64,000 nt of DNA from contig OX465598.1 in assembly GCA_950022295.1 (NCBI GenBank), forward strand, positions 183,267,501 through 183,331,500, written 5' to 3'. Both the position numbers and the translations under genes were made by a program. Under the pieces are notes generated by a model. The model saw only the letters and a list, made by a program, of their open reading frames with translations. It made no database searches and was not told the DNA's origin. The DNA comes from Bromus sterilis (taxonomy: Eukaryota; Streptophyta; Magnoliopsida; Poales; Poaceae). Of the stretch, positions 1 through 12,158 are shown one piece after another (the stretch's first letter is position 1; each line of letters begins with the position of its first letter).

Positions 1-1988
1 AGCAATATGCATTGCACTGCGTTAGAACACTGTTAACATTGCATACATCATGCCATTCATCTGTTTGCTATGATTGCTTTATATTTACTATTTCTCCCCC
101 CCCCCTTTATTCTCCGGTAGACCCCGCTGCTACCGCCGACTACACCGCTGTCGGGTACGACTACTTCGTCGACGACCTTACCCTTACCGTCGAGCTTCCA
201 GGCAAGCAGAGCCATTCTATTCCCCAGATATCACCAATCTTTTCCATACATTCTTGCACTAGGCATTGATACTGCTGCTGCTACGTTACAATCCTATTAA
301 ATTGCATAGCCTGTTTTTGTCGCCCCTTGATGTACCTTCGTTTATCCTATGTTGCCTATAAATATGTATTATATTCAGCAATGAGCCCTGCTCTTTGTTA
401 GTCAAATAGGATTAGATAGCAGCGGCCGTGATCACTCTGGTGAGTGTTGCGGATACAATATATATAACTGCACAGGTACGGTACAATGCAGACACCGCCT
501 AAGGTCCCTTAGGTCGGCTCTGCCGAGCCACCATCAAGTGTGAGCTATCAAGGAGTCTATCTCTACCAAGAGCACACGTGAGACAAGGTAAGGAGACGGT
601 TCACCTTGTTGGTAACCGCGTGCTTTGACAGGACGACAGAGAAGGCCCCGATGTACCGGTGGTCCTTGTTGTTGTTCGTTGTCCGTTGTGTTGTTAGTCA
701 GACAGTGATAACGGTTCTCTGTGAGATAATATTAAAATGCTAAATGGGTAGGTGGATAACTTGAGAGGCCGCAAAGGCCTGTACGCACTACCTTCACGTC
801 GGATAAGGAGTTATGGGATCCCCTACGTCGCAGTTTGTCCGAAATCTCTTCAAGCGTCAGCAGTACCACGGGCTGATTGCCGGGAAGCGGTGTTGTCTTA
901 TTTTCTGTAGCAGGTGTATTTGGATTTTCTTTTGCTTCACCAGCCAATCTCGTACCGTGCAGGAGCCTGGAAGGGTGAGGCACCTACACCCCTGAGCGCA
1001 TAGGATATAGTCCGGCGGATGGCCTCTCTACTGAGCCTAGGATGGGATGCGCCGTGTCGGATAGCTTTGGTGGAGCGTTCCCTAACATGGTGCCCGCCAC
1101 CCTGGAGATCCGAGCGTACAGGCTGAACAGTAGTGCACCCCTGCAGGGTGTTTAATCTATTCGAATAGCCGTGTCCACGGTAACAGGACGCTTTATGCTG
1201 AAGCCGAATCTTACCACTACAAACAAGTAATTCTATTAAATTGTATGGTTCCGGGTTTTCTTCCTCGTCGGGGAGTCGAGGAGGGGAACTCGGAGGCATT
1301 TATTATTATTAATCATTACAACTTACTATTATACAATACTGCAGCAACTTCTGCTGCATTCTTACTTTTTTATTTATATGAACTGTTGGTTGTTCTCTTC
1401 TTGTGCTGCAAGATTCATCGGAAGATGCTAGTCTTCGATAGGCCTAGCTTCTTATCCTTATTCTGATTTCTACCTTGCAGTCCACTATATACAGCCTCCC
1501 CTTTCCATTTGATACAACTGCATAAATGCTTAGTAGCAGACGTAAGACTCGCGGGTATGCTAGATACTCACCCTTGCTTTATTTCCCCCTTTTTGTTTTG
1601 CCTGATCGGCCGCTGCAGTCGACGTTGGAGTCCAAGAGTAGGAGTACCCCGGAGGTGCCTACTACTACGTCGAGACCCCCTTTGACCAGGACCAGGAGTA
1701 GTTTCGGAGGCTCCCAGGCAGGAGGCCTTGCCTTTTCGATCTGTATCTCTGATGTTAATTGTGCTAGCTTTCTTAAGGCAAAACTTCACTAACTATATCT
1801 GTACTGAGATATTATGGTTTGTATAACTTATGTATTCGGGTTCGTGTGACCCCCTTATCTTGTAACATATTGGTTTATCCTTTTGTGTTTAGTGTTGTGC
1901 TGTGATATTCTCACCGTGGAACCCTAATCTCAGCCGTGTACCCTGTGTATATGATTACTGTACACGGATTGATTTTGGGGGCGTCACA
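1..1988 (+). mobile_element. LTR fragment (3' portion), same family as LTR-H
   Basis: Positions about 255-500 match 59300-59540 in the same orientation (shared landmarks: a cactaggcattg stretch, then tcgccccttg, then ggattagata). The segment ends in gggcgtcaca at 1979-1988, a typical CA terminus mirrored by the tgtaac start of LTR-H at 55921. A ccctgcagggtgt landmark near 1140 and gtgtccacggt near 1172 recur on the opposite strand at 22690-22730 in LTR-I. No primer site follows position 1988; the next bases belong to a Gypsy protease scrap, so this is a solo or truncated LTR. Its left end is outside the window. Short open frames here are not conserved and are not called. A run of ten or more C lies near 98-108. 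Confidence 0.65.
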
Positions 1989-1993
1989 ACAAT

Positions 1994-2187
1994 AATGAGA
2001 AGATCATCAATGCTTCTTAAAGGTTTCTTTACGGATGAGTCAACAAGACGAACACCAAAAGAACATGTATCAAATAGTTTCAAATTGAGCATATCATACA
2101 TTCTTTTGGGCATAACGAAGGCACTAGCTCCAACATCACATAAAGCAAACCAAGAGAAATTATTCAATTTAATTTTGACTATGGGAT
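1994..2187 (-). pseudogene. Gypsy (Athila-like) protease fragment
   Basis: On the minus strand this encodes a retropepsin core (ALCDVGASAFVMPKRM) that closely matches the larger protease at 6634-7290. Only about 65 codons survive. It begins directly at the terminal base of LTR-A: the primer site, gag and protease N-terminus that should separate an LTR from the protease are missing. It ends at the neighbouring LTR at 1988. It is therefore a deletion remnant of an element whose 5' LTR is LTR-A, and it is not functional. Confidence 0.75.
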
Positions 2188-3838
2188 TGATGGCACTGAA
2201 GTAGTGCTCCACGTTGGCTACCCCAAGTGTAAGCTTGAGATGTAGCACATCAGCAAATTTCCCCTAACGTAGAGGATAGGGTTTATGTCTCCAGTAGGAC
2301 TCCAAGGTTGACAAGTAGGTGGTGAAGCGAGCAACGCGCCGTTTGAGAGATATTTCTCCCTTAACGTGGACATGCACACACAACAAATAACTTTACTCCC
2401 AACGAGTACAGAGAGGTTGTCAATCTCTCTGGCCTAGTCGTTTACAAAGGATCATAGTAACAGATAATAGGTAGTGATAATTGCAACTGGAAAGTAAATG
2501 CAGGAAGTAAATTGAGGGTGTAAACAGTGGTGTAAATATGGACCGGGGTCCCATGATAGTCACTAGTGATGTCTCTCTCCCAAAAGATGATAAAACTGCT
2601 ATGCGAGGTAAACAAATAACAGCTGGGCAATTGACAGGATTACGGCGCAAACCAATGCTAACTATGCTACAAAGAAAGGAAGAGGCTCAAAAGCATGGGC
2701 GGTAAGACAAAATAAGTAGACCGAAATCCAACTTCATGTACTACTAATCATCCACCTTGAGATATCTATCCAGAACATCTCGCTTTTATTAAGTTGCGAG
2801 CCCCACCCAAAGTGTAAACCCAAATCAACATACAACTGCATTAAAAGAACTTTGCGTAAAGTAAACAATCCTTGCAATCGTAGTTACAAGCACCGTTGTT
2901 TTCCCCCTTGTGGCAACAACACATCCCCTAGACTGATGTTTCTGTCACTCAAGCTAGTCATCAAGGGGCACGAACCAACAATCAAGCATAATGCTCCCTC
3001 TTGGAGTCACTACCTACTACTTGGCCAAAGAAATAAACAGCAACGGAGAACATGCAAGCAAAAATATAAAAGAGAAGAACCAAACATATTACTCAATCAC
3101 AATCTGAACATAGTTTCATAATCCATCAGATCCCAGCAAACTCAGCATAGCAACAGGAGAAAGAATTACATATGTGACTTGATCATGTAGGGCAGCTCAC
3201 AAGGTTTAATCTATGAAGAACAAAGAGGGGAGGAAAACATCACATAGCTACTGATCATGGACCCATGGTCGAAGGTGGACTACTCACGAATCATCCGGGA
3301 AGCGTCCATGGTGGTGGAGAAGTTCCCGAAGGTCAATCCTCCCTCCGGCAAGGTGCAGGGAAGAGGTCTTCTGGTGCTCCTGATCTTGGAAGCACGGCAG
3401 CGGCGGAACAGAGGCGAGATCGCTAAAAAGGGTTCTGTCTTCGGGGGTTTCGGGTCGAGAGATAAATATAGGCGAAGGGGGCAGCCAGGGGGCCCACCAA
3501 GGGTCCAGGCGCTTCCCTGGCGCGGCCCAACCCTAGGGCGCGTCGGGAGGGCGCCTGGGGCCCTAGTGGGTCCCCTCTGGGCCCCCTTCGGGACTCTGGA
3601 AGGTTCCCGTTTGCTGATTTTTTATTGGGATTTTCTGGAATTTTCGGAGCATTGTTAATACGGGGGAAACCTGAAATAGAAAAGCAACATAAAACAGAAA
3701 CTGGCACTGAGGTGCACTAAGTTAATAGGTTAGTCTAAATATGATCCAAAGTGTATGAAAGTGTAGCTAAAACATAGCAATATCACACAAAACATGCATG
3801 GAGCAAGCATAAATTATAGATACGTTTGGGACGTATCA
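2188..3838 (-). mobile_element. LTR-A of the Gyp-A chain (Athila-like Gypsy, minus strand)
   Basis: This 1651-bp LTR reads TGATACGTCC... to ...GTGCCATCA on the minus strand. It aligns along its length with LTR-B (8829-10391) and less closely with LTR-C (12159-13824). Its start sits directly beside a polypurine tract at 3839-3858, so it is the 3' LTR of the element to its right. It is also joined on the left to a protease scrap, so it once served as the 5' LTR of another copy. A TATA-like tract lies on the minus strand near 3464-3476. Open frames in its GC-rich part (3257-3707) occur only as LTR sequence and are not genes. Confidence 0.85.
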
Positions 3839-3858
3839 ACATCCCCAAGCTAAATTCG
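3839..3858 (-). other. Polypurine tract, Gyp-A
   Basis: Minus strand reads AGCTTGGGGATGT immediately before the TGATACGTCC start of LTR-A. This is the position and composition of a plus-strand-synthesis primer. The same core (cttggggatg) precedes the 3' LTR of Gyp-G at 62921-62930. Confidence 0.7.
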
Positions 3859-6633
3859 AGCTCGTCCTCGAGTAGGTAAATGATAAAAAACATAATTTAT
3901 GTGGTGACATGCTACCAACCATATAAGAACTTTCAAGTAAAGCAATCAAGGTATGTAATTCAATTCAAGTCATAACAAGCAAGAGTCTATATTAACATTG
4001 AAACAAGCAACATAAAAATGTAAAGGTGCAAGAGCTCCTGCTGTCCGTGACTCAAATGTCTCCAGATGGTGTTTGCATGCAAGAAGTGGGAGATGGGAAT
4101 ACGAGAAAGACATTATTTATTTGTTGAGAACTCAATCTACTAAAGTTTCACAATTAGTCTTCTTTGGAATCTTATGTTGACTCGTCCCCAGACCACTAGC
4201 CAGGTACAAGTCAATTTGATCCACTCCCTTTCAATATTTTGAGCACTCATGCAATGGATGAGCATAAGCACGAGAGTTGGCACTTAGGATGGCAAAGAGA
4301 GAGATATGGTGGAGGAGGAAGACAAAAAGGATGAGAAAGGCTCACATCAATGAGGACAATCATAGGCAAGAGACGCCAAATGATAGATATGATGTGAGGA
4401 GTAGGGATTGCCATGCAACGGATGCACATACGAGCTAAGAAGCTCTCCAACGGAACTAGTGGGGGTGCATCTAACTTGCTCGCTCATGAAGACCTAGAGC
4501 TCTTTTGAGGAGGCTCATCCTTGGAATATGCAAGCCAAGTTCTATAGTGTGAAGGTCCCCACATAGCTATATGCATAATGATCATCTCTATGGAGTACAA
4601 GGATATAAAGGGAGTACTAGTGTGGATCTCTCAAAAAGGATAGTAGTGTTGCCCCTTTCTCTCTTTTTATTTCTTTTTCTCTTTTTCTATTTTTTTGTAT
4701 TTTTTTGTGGCCTCAATGGCTCTTTCTATTTAACTCTCATTTGTCCTCTTTGGGATCTTTTAATGTGTCCACTTTGGGATCTTTTCCTGACTTAAGGGAA
4801 ACACTCTATTTTACAAGAAGGTAAAGGAGATCTTTCACACTTTACAAGGTACTCAAAATCATAAAGAAGATGTAACTATCATGATGTATGCAATGTATGC
4901 CGCTGCCAGTGTAGCAGGAACATGTATGACATGAAGATCAAGTCATGAAGAGGTGGAAGTTGCATGGAAATGTATCTCGTAAAGGCTATGGAAATGCCTT
5001 GATAGGTAGGTATGGTGGCTGTTTTGAGGAAAGATATAAGGAGGTTTATGATGACAGAGCGTATCATGCCAAGGGTTTGGATGCACCGGCGAGGTGGACG
5101 CTAACTCTCGGAGTGAGAAGAGGGCAATGCACGACACCGAAGAGGCTAGCAAATATGAGGAGGTGGAAGTGTCAACTTTCAATACTTACATTAGTACGAA
5201 GAACTCATGCACTTATTATCGGTAACTCTTAATCTAATCAGGAGGTTCACAAAGAGACAAGTACCCCGAGGAGGAGTGTATGGGTGTTTGGTTATCCTTG
5301 CGCATCTTGACTCATGGTACGTGAGTGTACTCTAATATCATATCCCTCCAAAGAGTAGTGATCTACCTAGTATCTAGAGTTCTCAACTAGTTTTTGTAGT
5401 TTTTAAAAATAAACACAGATTGCCCAAAATACGACACCAATCACTAATAGGCTAGAGATCTTGACACCAAAAGTTCGAACATTTCTCACAACAATACCTC
5501 AAAACTATTGCAAGTTACTAGTACAATTGAATAGCAACCTCAATTACCTACTTAAAGTCAAGACACAACTCACTGCAACAACCAACTATCTTAACAAGAT
5601 AGACATGAATACTAAAGAGAGTTCCAGCAAAAAACTAAACAAAAGTCCTTGAGAATTTAAACATGAAAACTAAGAGCTAAACCTGACAGCAGCTAAGAAA
5701 AGATAAAGAACACACAACCAAACGAAGATAAGCATGAAAATCCTATGATGTGTTCTAGTTTGAAGTGGAGCGTGTTTCTCTCCCACACAAAATAAAGCTG
5801 GGTTCTAACTTGTTATGAACAGAAAACAAAACAAAAGAAAACTAAAAATAAAACTAAAGATTGAGACGCTCCAAGTATAGCACATAACGCATGAAGTGAT
5901 AAAAATATAGTGAGAAGAAGGACGAACTGATAATTGTTGATGAAGAAGGGGATGCACGGGGGCATCCCCAAGTTAAGACGCTTGAGTCTCCTTGAATATT
6001 TATTGGGGATGCATGGGGGTATCCCCAAGTTTGAGCGTTGACACTCCCGGATATTCTTTCATCATCTTACCTCGTACACATGAAACTCCCTTCATACATA
6101 ACTCATCATAACCTGATTAGAGAGGTTAGTACCCTTAATAAAATAATTTACCTCTACTGGAAATAATGATTTTCTTGGAGGGCTACTATTTCTCAAGATT
6201 GGCAAAAAGTTTTTGCTAAGAAAAAGCTAGAGCAAGACTTACGAAAGTGAGGAAAGGCAAAACGTGGAAGAATCTGTGAAAAACAGACCAGCAGGTAGTA
6301 AATAATTCTTTCGAGGTACTTCTGCAACTCAAATCAAAAAACTCATAACAGACGCTCGAAAGCCAATTGTATAGAGCACGTTGTGAAAAACTTTCAGATC
6401 AAAAATATGATCTGGTGATTTTATGCGGATTTTTTCGTCCAATGACAGAATCTGTTTTCTGGACAACATGTCACAACTTTTGAACTTCCTTGCAATCGGA
6501 GGCTAAACTTGGCACAAAGCTTGAAAATAAAGATACAATGATGTTGCTACAGTAGTAACAATCATCAAAACCACTAAAAATAGAAGTAAACACATCTTGG
6601 GTTGCCTACCAACAAGCGCTTTCTTTTAGGCCT
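3859..6633 (-). mobile_element. Noncoding 3' internal region of Gyp-A
   Basis: About 2.8 kb between the protease stop and the polypurine tract. It is the inverted counterpart of 60206-62930 in Gyp-G, with shared landmarks including a pyrimidine-rich tract, aagatcccaaagtgg-type repeats and paired hairpins. No reverse transcriptase, RNase H or integrase motif is visible in any frame. The element therefore carries only gag and protease and must have depended on enzymes from elsewhere. Short open frames such as 4571-4795 and 4945-5232 show no family resemblance. Confidence 0.7.
5945..6030 (-). repeat. Paired hairpins in Gyp-A noncoding region
   Basis: Two stem-loops, each an 8-bp GGGGATGC/GCATCCCC-type stem, lie about 57 bp apart (5949-5970 and 6005-6026). 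The second has one G-T type position. The same pair is present in Gyp-G at 60849-60926. Each 3' arm on the element strand is preceded by aagcttgggg-like purine sequence similar to the element's polypurine tract. Confidence 0.6.
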
Positions 6634-7290
6634 TTAAGCTAGGCAAGAAGCAAAAAGATCAAGTTTTATCAAGAGTAAGAGAATAGCTAGCCCGTGTGAC
6701 GGACTCAAAAGGTAACTTAATCTTATTCCTAGGGAATTGTTCCATCCCTTTAATTGAAATTTTATATTCCCCTCTTTCATGTCAATAACAGCACCAACGG
6801 TGCGAAGAAAAGGCCGTCCCAAAATAATTGGACATAAAGGTTCACACTCTATGTCCATAATAGTAAAATCAACGGGAACATAATTTTCATTGACAATGAT
6901 AAGAACATCGTCGATCTTCCCCAAAGGTTTCTTTACGGAAGAATCAACGAGACGAACACCAAAAGAACAAGGCTCAAAGGGCTTCAATTCAAACATAGCA
7001 TACATTCTTTTGGTCATAACGGAGGTACTAGCTCCAACATCACATAAAGCATAACAAGAGAAGTTATTCAATTTAATTTTTATCATAGGGTCCCAACCAT
7101 CTTCTAGCTTCCTAGGTATGGAGGCTTCTATTATAAGCTTCTCCTCCCTAGCTTTAATGAGAGCATTAGTGATATGCTCCGTGAAGGCAAGATTTAACAT
7201 GCTAGTGTGGGGGTTTCTAGACATTTTGTGTAATAAGCTAATAACTTCAGAAAAGGGTACAACTATCAAAATCAATGTCACTACTATCAA
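6634..7290 (-). pseudogene. Gypsy aspartic protease domain (Gyp-A)
   Basis: A 218-codon minus-strand frame. After about 75 residues of gag tail, it shows the retropepsin active-site loop CDVGAS (catalytic Asp codon at 7039-7041) and, further on, the second conserved motif ILGRPFL (around 6800-6830). In this family the protease processes the gag polyprotein in the virus-like particle. The frame is open, but the gag frame upstream is broken and no polymerase follows, so autonomous function is not expected. The C-terminal 30 residues run into noncoding sequence. The match to 1994-2187 and to the plus-strand protease at 59543-60205 places all three in one related group. Confidence 0.8.
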
Positions 7291-8778
7291 AGGTTGTAGT
7301 GGTGTAATCTAGGCTCACTTGTTTGAAAGCCTCTATGTTCATAGGAGTTTCTTATTCTATGGTTGAGGTAATAGCATCAACATTAATAGGTCCAATGGGA
7401 CTATGAGTGTGTTCCGTGCTAAAAGTTTGGGTATCCTCAACAACATGGATAGTAGCCACAGTGTGGTGTGTAGGAAGGCTCTTAATTATATTTTCTTCCT
7501 CCTTTTCTCTAGCCCATCTTTCTTTAACTTTAGCCGTCATCCTAATGTTTTCATTAATTTTCATTTGGATAGCATTAATAGGAGTGGCGTTTCTCTCCTC
7601 GAGGGGAGAAGTTCTAATTTTAAGAATTTCAATATCGAGGGCTAAGTTGTCTACCTTCAAAGAGAGATTATCTAATTTGTCTAATTTTTTCACTACTCTC
7701 TTGTTGAAGGCTTTTTGGGTAGTGATAAATTCTTTAAGCATGCTTTCAAATTCAGAAGTGGAGTTCTTGTTGCTAGGATAAGTGTTGTTGTTCCCATAGT
7801 TGTTGGATGGGAACGGTCTAGGATTGCTAGCAAAATTACTCCTATAAGGATTATTGTTGAAGTTGCTTCTAGAGATAAAGTTCACATCTACCTGTTCTTG
7901 AGCAACAAAAGAATTTAAAGGGACATCATGAGGATCAATAGGAGTTTTCTTGGTAAATAGAGAGATAATTAAGTCAACTTTTCCATTTAAGGAGGAAATC
8001 TCCTCGACGGGGTTTACCTTCCTACCTGTTGGAGCTCGTTTGGTGTGCCATTGGGAATAGTTGGTCATCATCTCATCTAGTAGTTTTTTGGCAGCACCAA
8101 GTGTTGTTTCGTAAAGGTTCTTCCCCGGCCGAATCTAACAGGTTCCGCGAGGTAAAGTTCAAGCCTGCATAAAAAGTCGGAATAACCATGTGTAGGGCAT
8201 TTCTTAACAAGAGATTTCATTCATTCCCAAGCATGGGCAACTTGTTCATTATCCAATTGTTTAAAATTCATAATATTAATCCTCAGTTGGATAATTTTGG
8301 CAGGTGGGTAGAACTTTCCAATAAAAGCATCCTTGCACTTATCCCAAGAATCTATGCTATTCCTAGGCAAGCATTGAAACCAAATTTTAGCTCGTTCCCT
8401 CAAGGAGAAAGGAAAAAAGCTTAAGCTTAACAATATCACCTTCTACTTCTTTATACTTTTGCATATCACAAAGCTCAACAAAATTATTAAGTGTAAAGCA
8501 GCATCATCTCCAGCACTAGAGAATTGATCTCTCATAACAAGGTTTAACAAAGCAGGTTTAATTTCATAGGTAGCTGAAGTGGTAGGTGTAGCAATAGGAG
8601 TGCAGATAAAATCATTATTGTTGTGACTAATGACGTCACACAACTTGGTGTTTTCAGTGGAACCCATAGCAGCAAACAGGACAAGCAATTTTTTGTGATT
8701 TTTGATAAAGGACACTAAATCAAGAACTGAAAGGTAAACTAACAAGACTAAAAAGCAAAGGTAAGAGATAGTGTGCAA
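7291..8778 (-). pseudogene. Gypsy gag (Gyp-A), broken
   Basis: Three consecutive minus-strand frames (8778-8443, 8439-8221, 8071-7352) together resemble one gag. The first holds an N-terminal segment starting MGSTENTKLCD. The second holds the capsid core with IWFQCLPRNSIDSWD and IGKFYPPAKI. The third holds an Asn-rich linker and a coiled-coil-like stretch (KLDKLDNLSLKVDNLALDIE). The breaks near 8440 and 8070-8220 are frameshifts or stops. The parallel gag at 10511-12107 is more intact and shows what has been lost here. Gag forms the particle and packages element RNA. No CCHC zinc knuckle is seen, as in several Athila-like elements. Confidence 0.8.
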
Positions 8779-8800
8779 CTCCCTATCTTGAAGATTGGAG

Positions 8801-8818
8801 TCCCCGGCAACGGCGCCA
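8801..8818 (-). promoter_or_regulatory. Primer-binding site (tRNA-Asp), Gyp-A LTR-B
   Basis: tccccggcaacggcgcca equals the 3' end of plant tRNA-Asp including CCA, so its complement on the element strand is the minus-strand DNA primer site. It lies 10 bp from the LTR-B terminus and fixes the element orientation as minus. Confidence 0.85.
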
Positions 8819-8828
8819 GAAATATGTT

Positions 8829-10391
8829 TGATGGCACTGAAATAGTGCTCCTCGTTGGCTACCCCAAGTGGAAAGTTGATATGTAGAATAGCAGCAAATT
8901 TCCTCTAACATAGAGGATAGGGTTTATGTCTCCAGTAGGACTACAAGGTCGACAAGTAGGTGGTGAAGCGAGCAACGCGCCGTTTAAGAGATATTGCTCC
9001 CTTAACCTGGACCTGCACACACAACAAATAACTTTGCTCCCAACAAGTATAGAGAGGTTGTCAATCTATCTGGCCTTGCCGTTTACAAAGGATCAATGCA
9101 ACAGATAATAGGTAGTGATAATTGCAACTGGAAAGTAAAAGAAGGAATTAAATTGAGGGTGTAAACAGTGGTGGAAATATGGACCAGGCTCCCATGATGT
9201 TCACTAGTGATGTATCTCTCCTAAAAGACGATAAAAAGTCTATGCGAGGTAAACAAATCACAGTTGGGCAATTGAAAGGATTACGGGGACAAACGAATGC
9301 TAACTAATCTACTACTAATCATCCACCTTGAGATATCTATCCAGAACATCTCGCTGGTATTAAGTTGCGAGCCCACCCAAAGTGTAAACCCAAAGCAACA
9401 GACAACTGCATTAAAAGAACTTTGCGTAAAGTAAACAATCCTTGCAACTGCAGTTACAAGCACCGTTGTTTTCCCCCTTGTGGGAACAACACGTCCCCTA
9501 GACTCATGTTTCTGTCATTCAAGCTAGTCATCAGGGGGCATGAACCCACAATCAAGCATAACACTCCCTCTTGGAGTCACTATCTACTACTTGGCCAAAG
9601 CAATAAACAACAACAGAGAACATGCAAGAATTACTCAAGAACAAAAATATAAAAGAGAAGAACCAAATATATTACCCAATCACAATCTGAACATACTCTC
9701 ATAAACCATCCGATCCCAGCAAACTCAGCATAGCAACAACAGAAAGAATTACATATGTGCCTTGATCATGTAGGGCAGCTCACAAGGTCTAATCCATGAA
9801 GAACAAAGGGGGAGGAGAACATCACATAGCTACTGATCATGGACCCATGGTCCAAGGTGGACTACTCAAGGATCATCCGGGAAGCGTCCATGTTGGTGGA
9901 GAAGCTCCCGGAGGTCAATCCTCCCTCTGGCAGGGTGCCGGGAAGAGGTCTTCTGGTGCTCCCGATCTTGGAAGCGCGGCGGCGGCGGAACAGAGGCGAG
10001 ATCGCGAAAAAGGGTTCTGCCTTTGGGGGTTTCTGGTCGAGAGCTAAATATATAAGAAGCGGGCAGCCAGGGGCCACCAGGGGTCCAGGCGGCCCCTGGC
10101 ACGTCCCCACCCTAGGGCGCGCCGGGAGGGCGCCTTGGGCCCTGGTGGGTCCCCTTCGGGACTCTAGAAGGTTCCCGTACGCTGATTTTCTATTGGATTT
10201 TTCTGGAATTTTTGGAGCATTTTTAATACGGGGGAAACCTGAAATAGAAAATCAGCAGAAAACAAAAGTTGGCACTGAGGTGCACTGAGTAAATAGGTTA
10301 GTCCAAATATGATCAAAAGTGTATGAAAGTGTAGCTAGAACATAGCAATATCACACAAAACATGCATGGATCAAGCAAAAATTATAGATAC
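8829..10391 (-). mobile_element. LTR-B of the Gyp-A chain
   Basis: This is the 5' LTR of the gag-protease unit at 3839-8818, aligned along its length to LTR-A. It starts tgatggcactg at 8829 on the plus strand. At the far end it stops at attatagatac (10391), lacking the last 15 bp (gtttgggacgtatca) that LTR-A retains. It is fused there to the gag-protease boundary of another copy. The fusion has no target duplication and looks like a deletion junction. Confidence 0.85.
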
Positions 10392-12107
10392 CATCTTCTA
10401 TCTTCCTAGGGATATAAGTCTCTAGCTTGAGCTTCTACTCCCTAGCTTTGATAAGAGCATTGGTAATATGCTCGGTGAAGGCAATGTTGAGTGTGCTAGT
10501 GTGGGGGTCTTTATCCATTCTTTGCAAAAAAAGTGATAACTTCAGAAAGACTACACTTATCAAAATCAAGATCACTACCATTAATTAAAGTGGTGGTGAT
10601 GTCATCTAAGCACATTCTCTTGGTAGTCTCTAGATGGATGGGACCTTCTTGTCCTAAAGTTAAGGTATTAGCATCACCATTAATATGTCCAATGGGACTA
10701 GGAGTGTGTTGGGTGCTAAAAGTTTTGAGATCCTCAACAACTTGTATAGTGGAGATAGTAGTGTGTGTAGGAAGGCTCTTAATCATATCTTCCTCTTCCT
10801 TCTCTCTAGCCCATCTATCTTTAAGTTTGGCTAGAATTCTAATGTTCTCATTAATTTGGACTTGGATAGCATTCATGGGTGTAGCTTTTCTTTTCTCTAG
10901 GGGAGAAGTTCTAATTTTTAGCATTTCTACCTCATGAACTATGTTGTCAACCTTCAAAGAGAGACTATCTAGTTTTTCTAATTTCTCTTCTACATTCTTG
11001 TTGAAGGCTTTTTGAGATTTGATAAAGTCCTTAAGCATGGTCTCTAATTCAGAAGTAGAGTTTTTGGTGCAAGAATAAGTGTTGTGGTTCCCATAGTTTT
11101 TGGATGGGAACGGTCTAGGATTGCTACCAAAATTACTCCTATAAGCATTATTATTAAACAAAATCCTAGATATAAAATTAACATCAACTTGCTCTTGAGC
11201 AACCAAAGAATTCAAAGCAAATCATGAGGATAAATAGGAGCTTGCTTAGTAAGTAAAGACATATTCATGTTAACCTTTTCATTTAAAGAGGAGATTTCCT
11301 CAACAGAGATTACCTTCCTAACTGTTAGAGCTCTTTGTTTTGCCATTGAGAGTAGTTTCTCATCATCTCATCAAATAGCTTTGTGGCAGAACCAAGTGTA
11401 GTTGACATAAAGGTTCCTCCCGCGACCGAGTCTAACAGATTCCGCGAGGTAAAGTTCAAGACTGCATAAAAAGTTTGGATAACCATCCAAGTAGTCAAAC
11501 CATGCGTAGGGCAATTCTTAACAATATATTCCATGCATTCCCAAGCTTGTGCAACATGTTCATTATCCAATTGCTTAAAATTCATAATATTACTTCTTAA
11601 CTGGATAATCTTAGCAGGTGGGTAGTACTTTCCAATAATAGCGTCCTTCCACTTATCCCAAGAATCTATGCTATTCCTAGGCCAGGATTGAAGCCATATT
11701 TTAGCTCCTCCTCTCAAGGAGAATGGAAAAAGCTTGAGCTTAACAATATTCCCATCAACTTCTTCGTACTTTTTCTTATCACAAAGCTCAACAAAATTAT
11801 TCAAGTGCAAAGCAGCAGCATCTCCAACACCGGAGAATTGATCTGTCATAACAAGATTCAGCAAAGCAGGTTTAATTTCATAAGAAGGTGCTGAAGTTGC
11901 AGGTGGAGCAATAGGAGTGATGATAAAGTTATTGTTGTTGTGACTAGTGAAGTCACACAACTTAGTGTTTTCAGTGGAACCCATAGTGGTAGTAGCAAGA
12001 AAGAACAAAGAAAATAATTTTCTGTGGTTTTTGATAAAGGACAGTAATATAAAAACTATAAGGTAAATTAACAAGACTAAAAAGCAAAGATAAAAGATAG
12101 TGTGCAA
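10392..12107 (-). pseudogene. Gypsy gag (second copy), truncated at its 3' end
   Basis: Minus-strand frames 12107-11325 (260 codons) and 11215-10511 (234 codons) form a nearly complete gag parallel to 7291-8778. Visible landmarks are MGSTENTKLCD, IWLQSWPRNSIDSWDKW, a PPAKIIQLRSNIMNFKQL block, and a long heptad-like region (KLEKLDSLSLKVDNI). One break between the two frames (about 11216-11324) interrupts them. The sequence continues to 10392, where the start of the protease region is cut off by fusion to LTR-B. The copy has a primer site and 5' LTR (LTR-C) but no 3' end of its own. Confidence 0.8.
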
Positions 12108-12130
12108 CTCCCCTATCTTGAAGATTGGAG

Positions 12131-12148
12131 TCCCCGGTAACAGCGTCA
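12131..12148 (-). promoter_or_regulatory. Primer-binding site (tRNA-Asp-like), LTR-C copy
   Basis: tccccggtaacagcgtca is the site at 8801-8818 with three substitutions, beside LTR-C. The decay fits an older copy. Confidence 0.75.
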
Positions 12149-12158
12149 GAAATTAGCT

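Noticed and set aside
3257..3707. Open frames in GC-rich LTR sequence (also 9839-10288, 13198-13674, 57139-57471, 63118-63506)
   Set aside because: They recur only because the LTRs are copies of one another. They shift frame between copies and have no domain.
8801..8818. Possible tRNA-Asp gene
   Set aside because: Only the 3' 18 bases match, with no cloverleaf around them. The position beside an LTR identifies a primer site.
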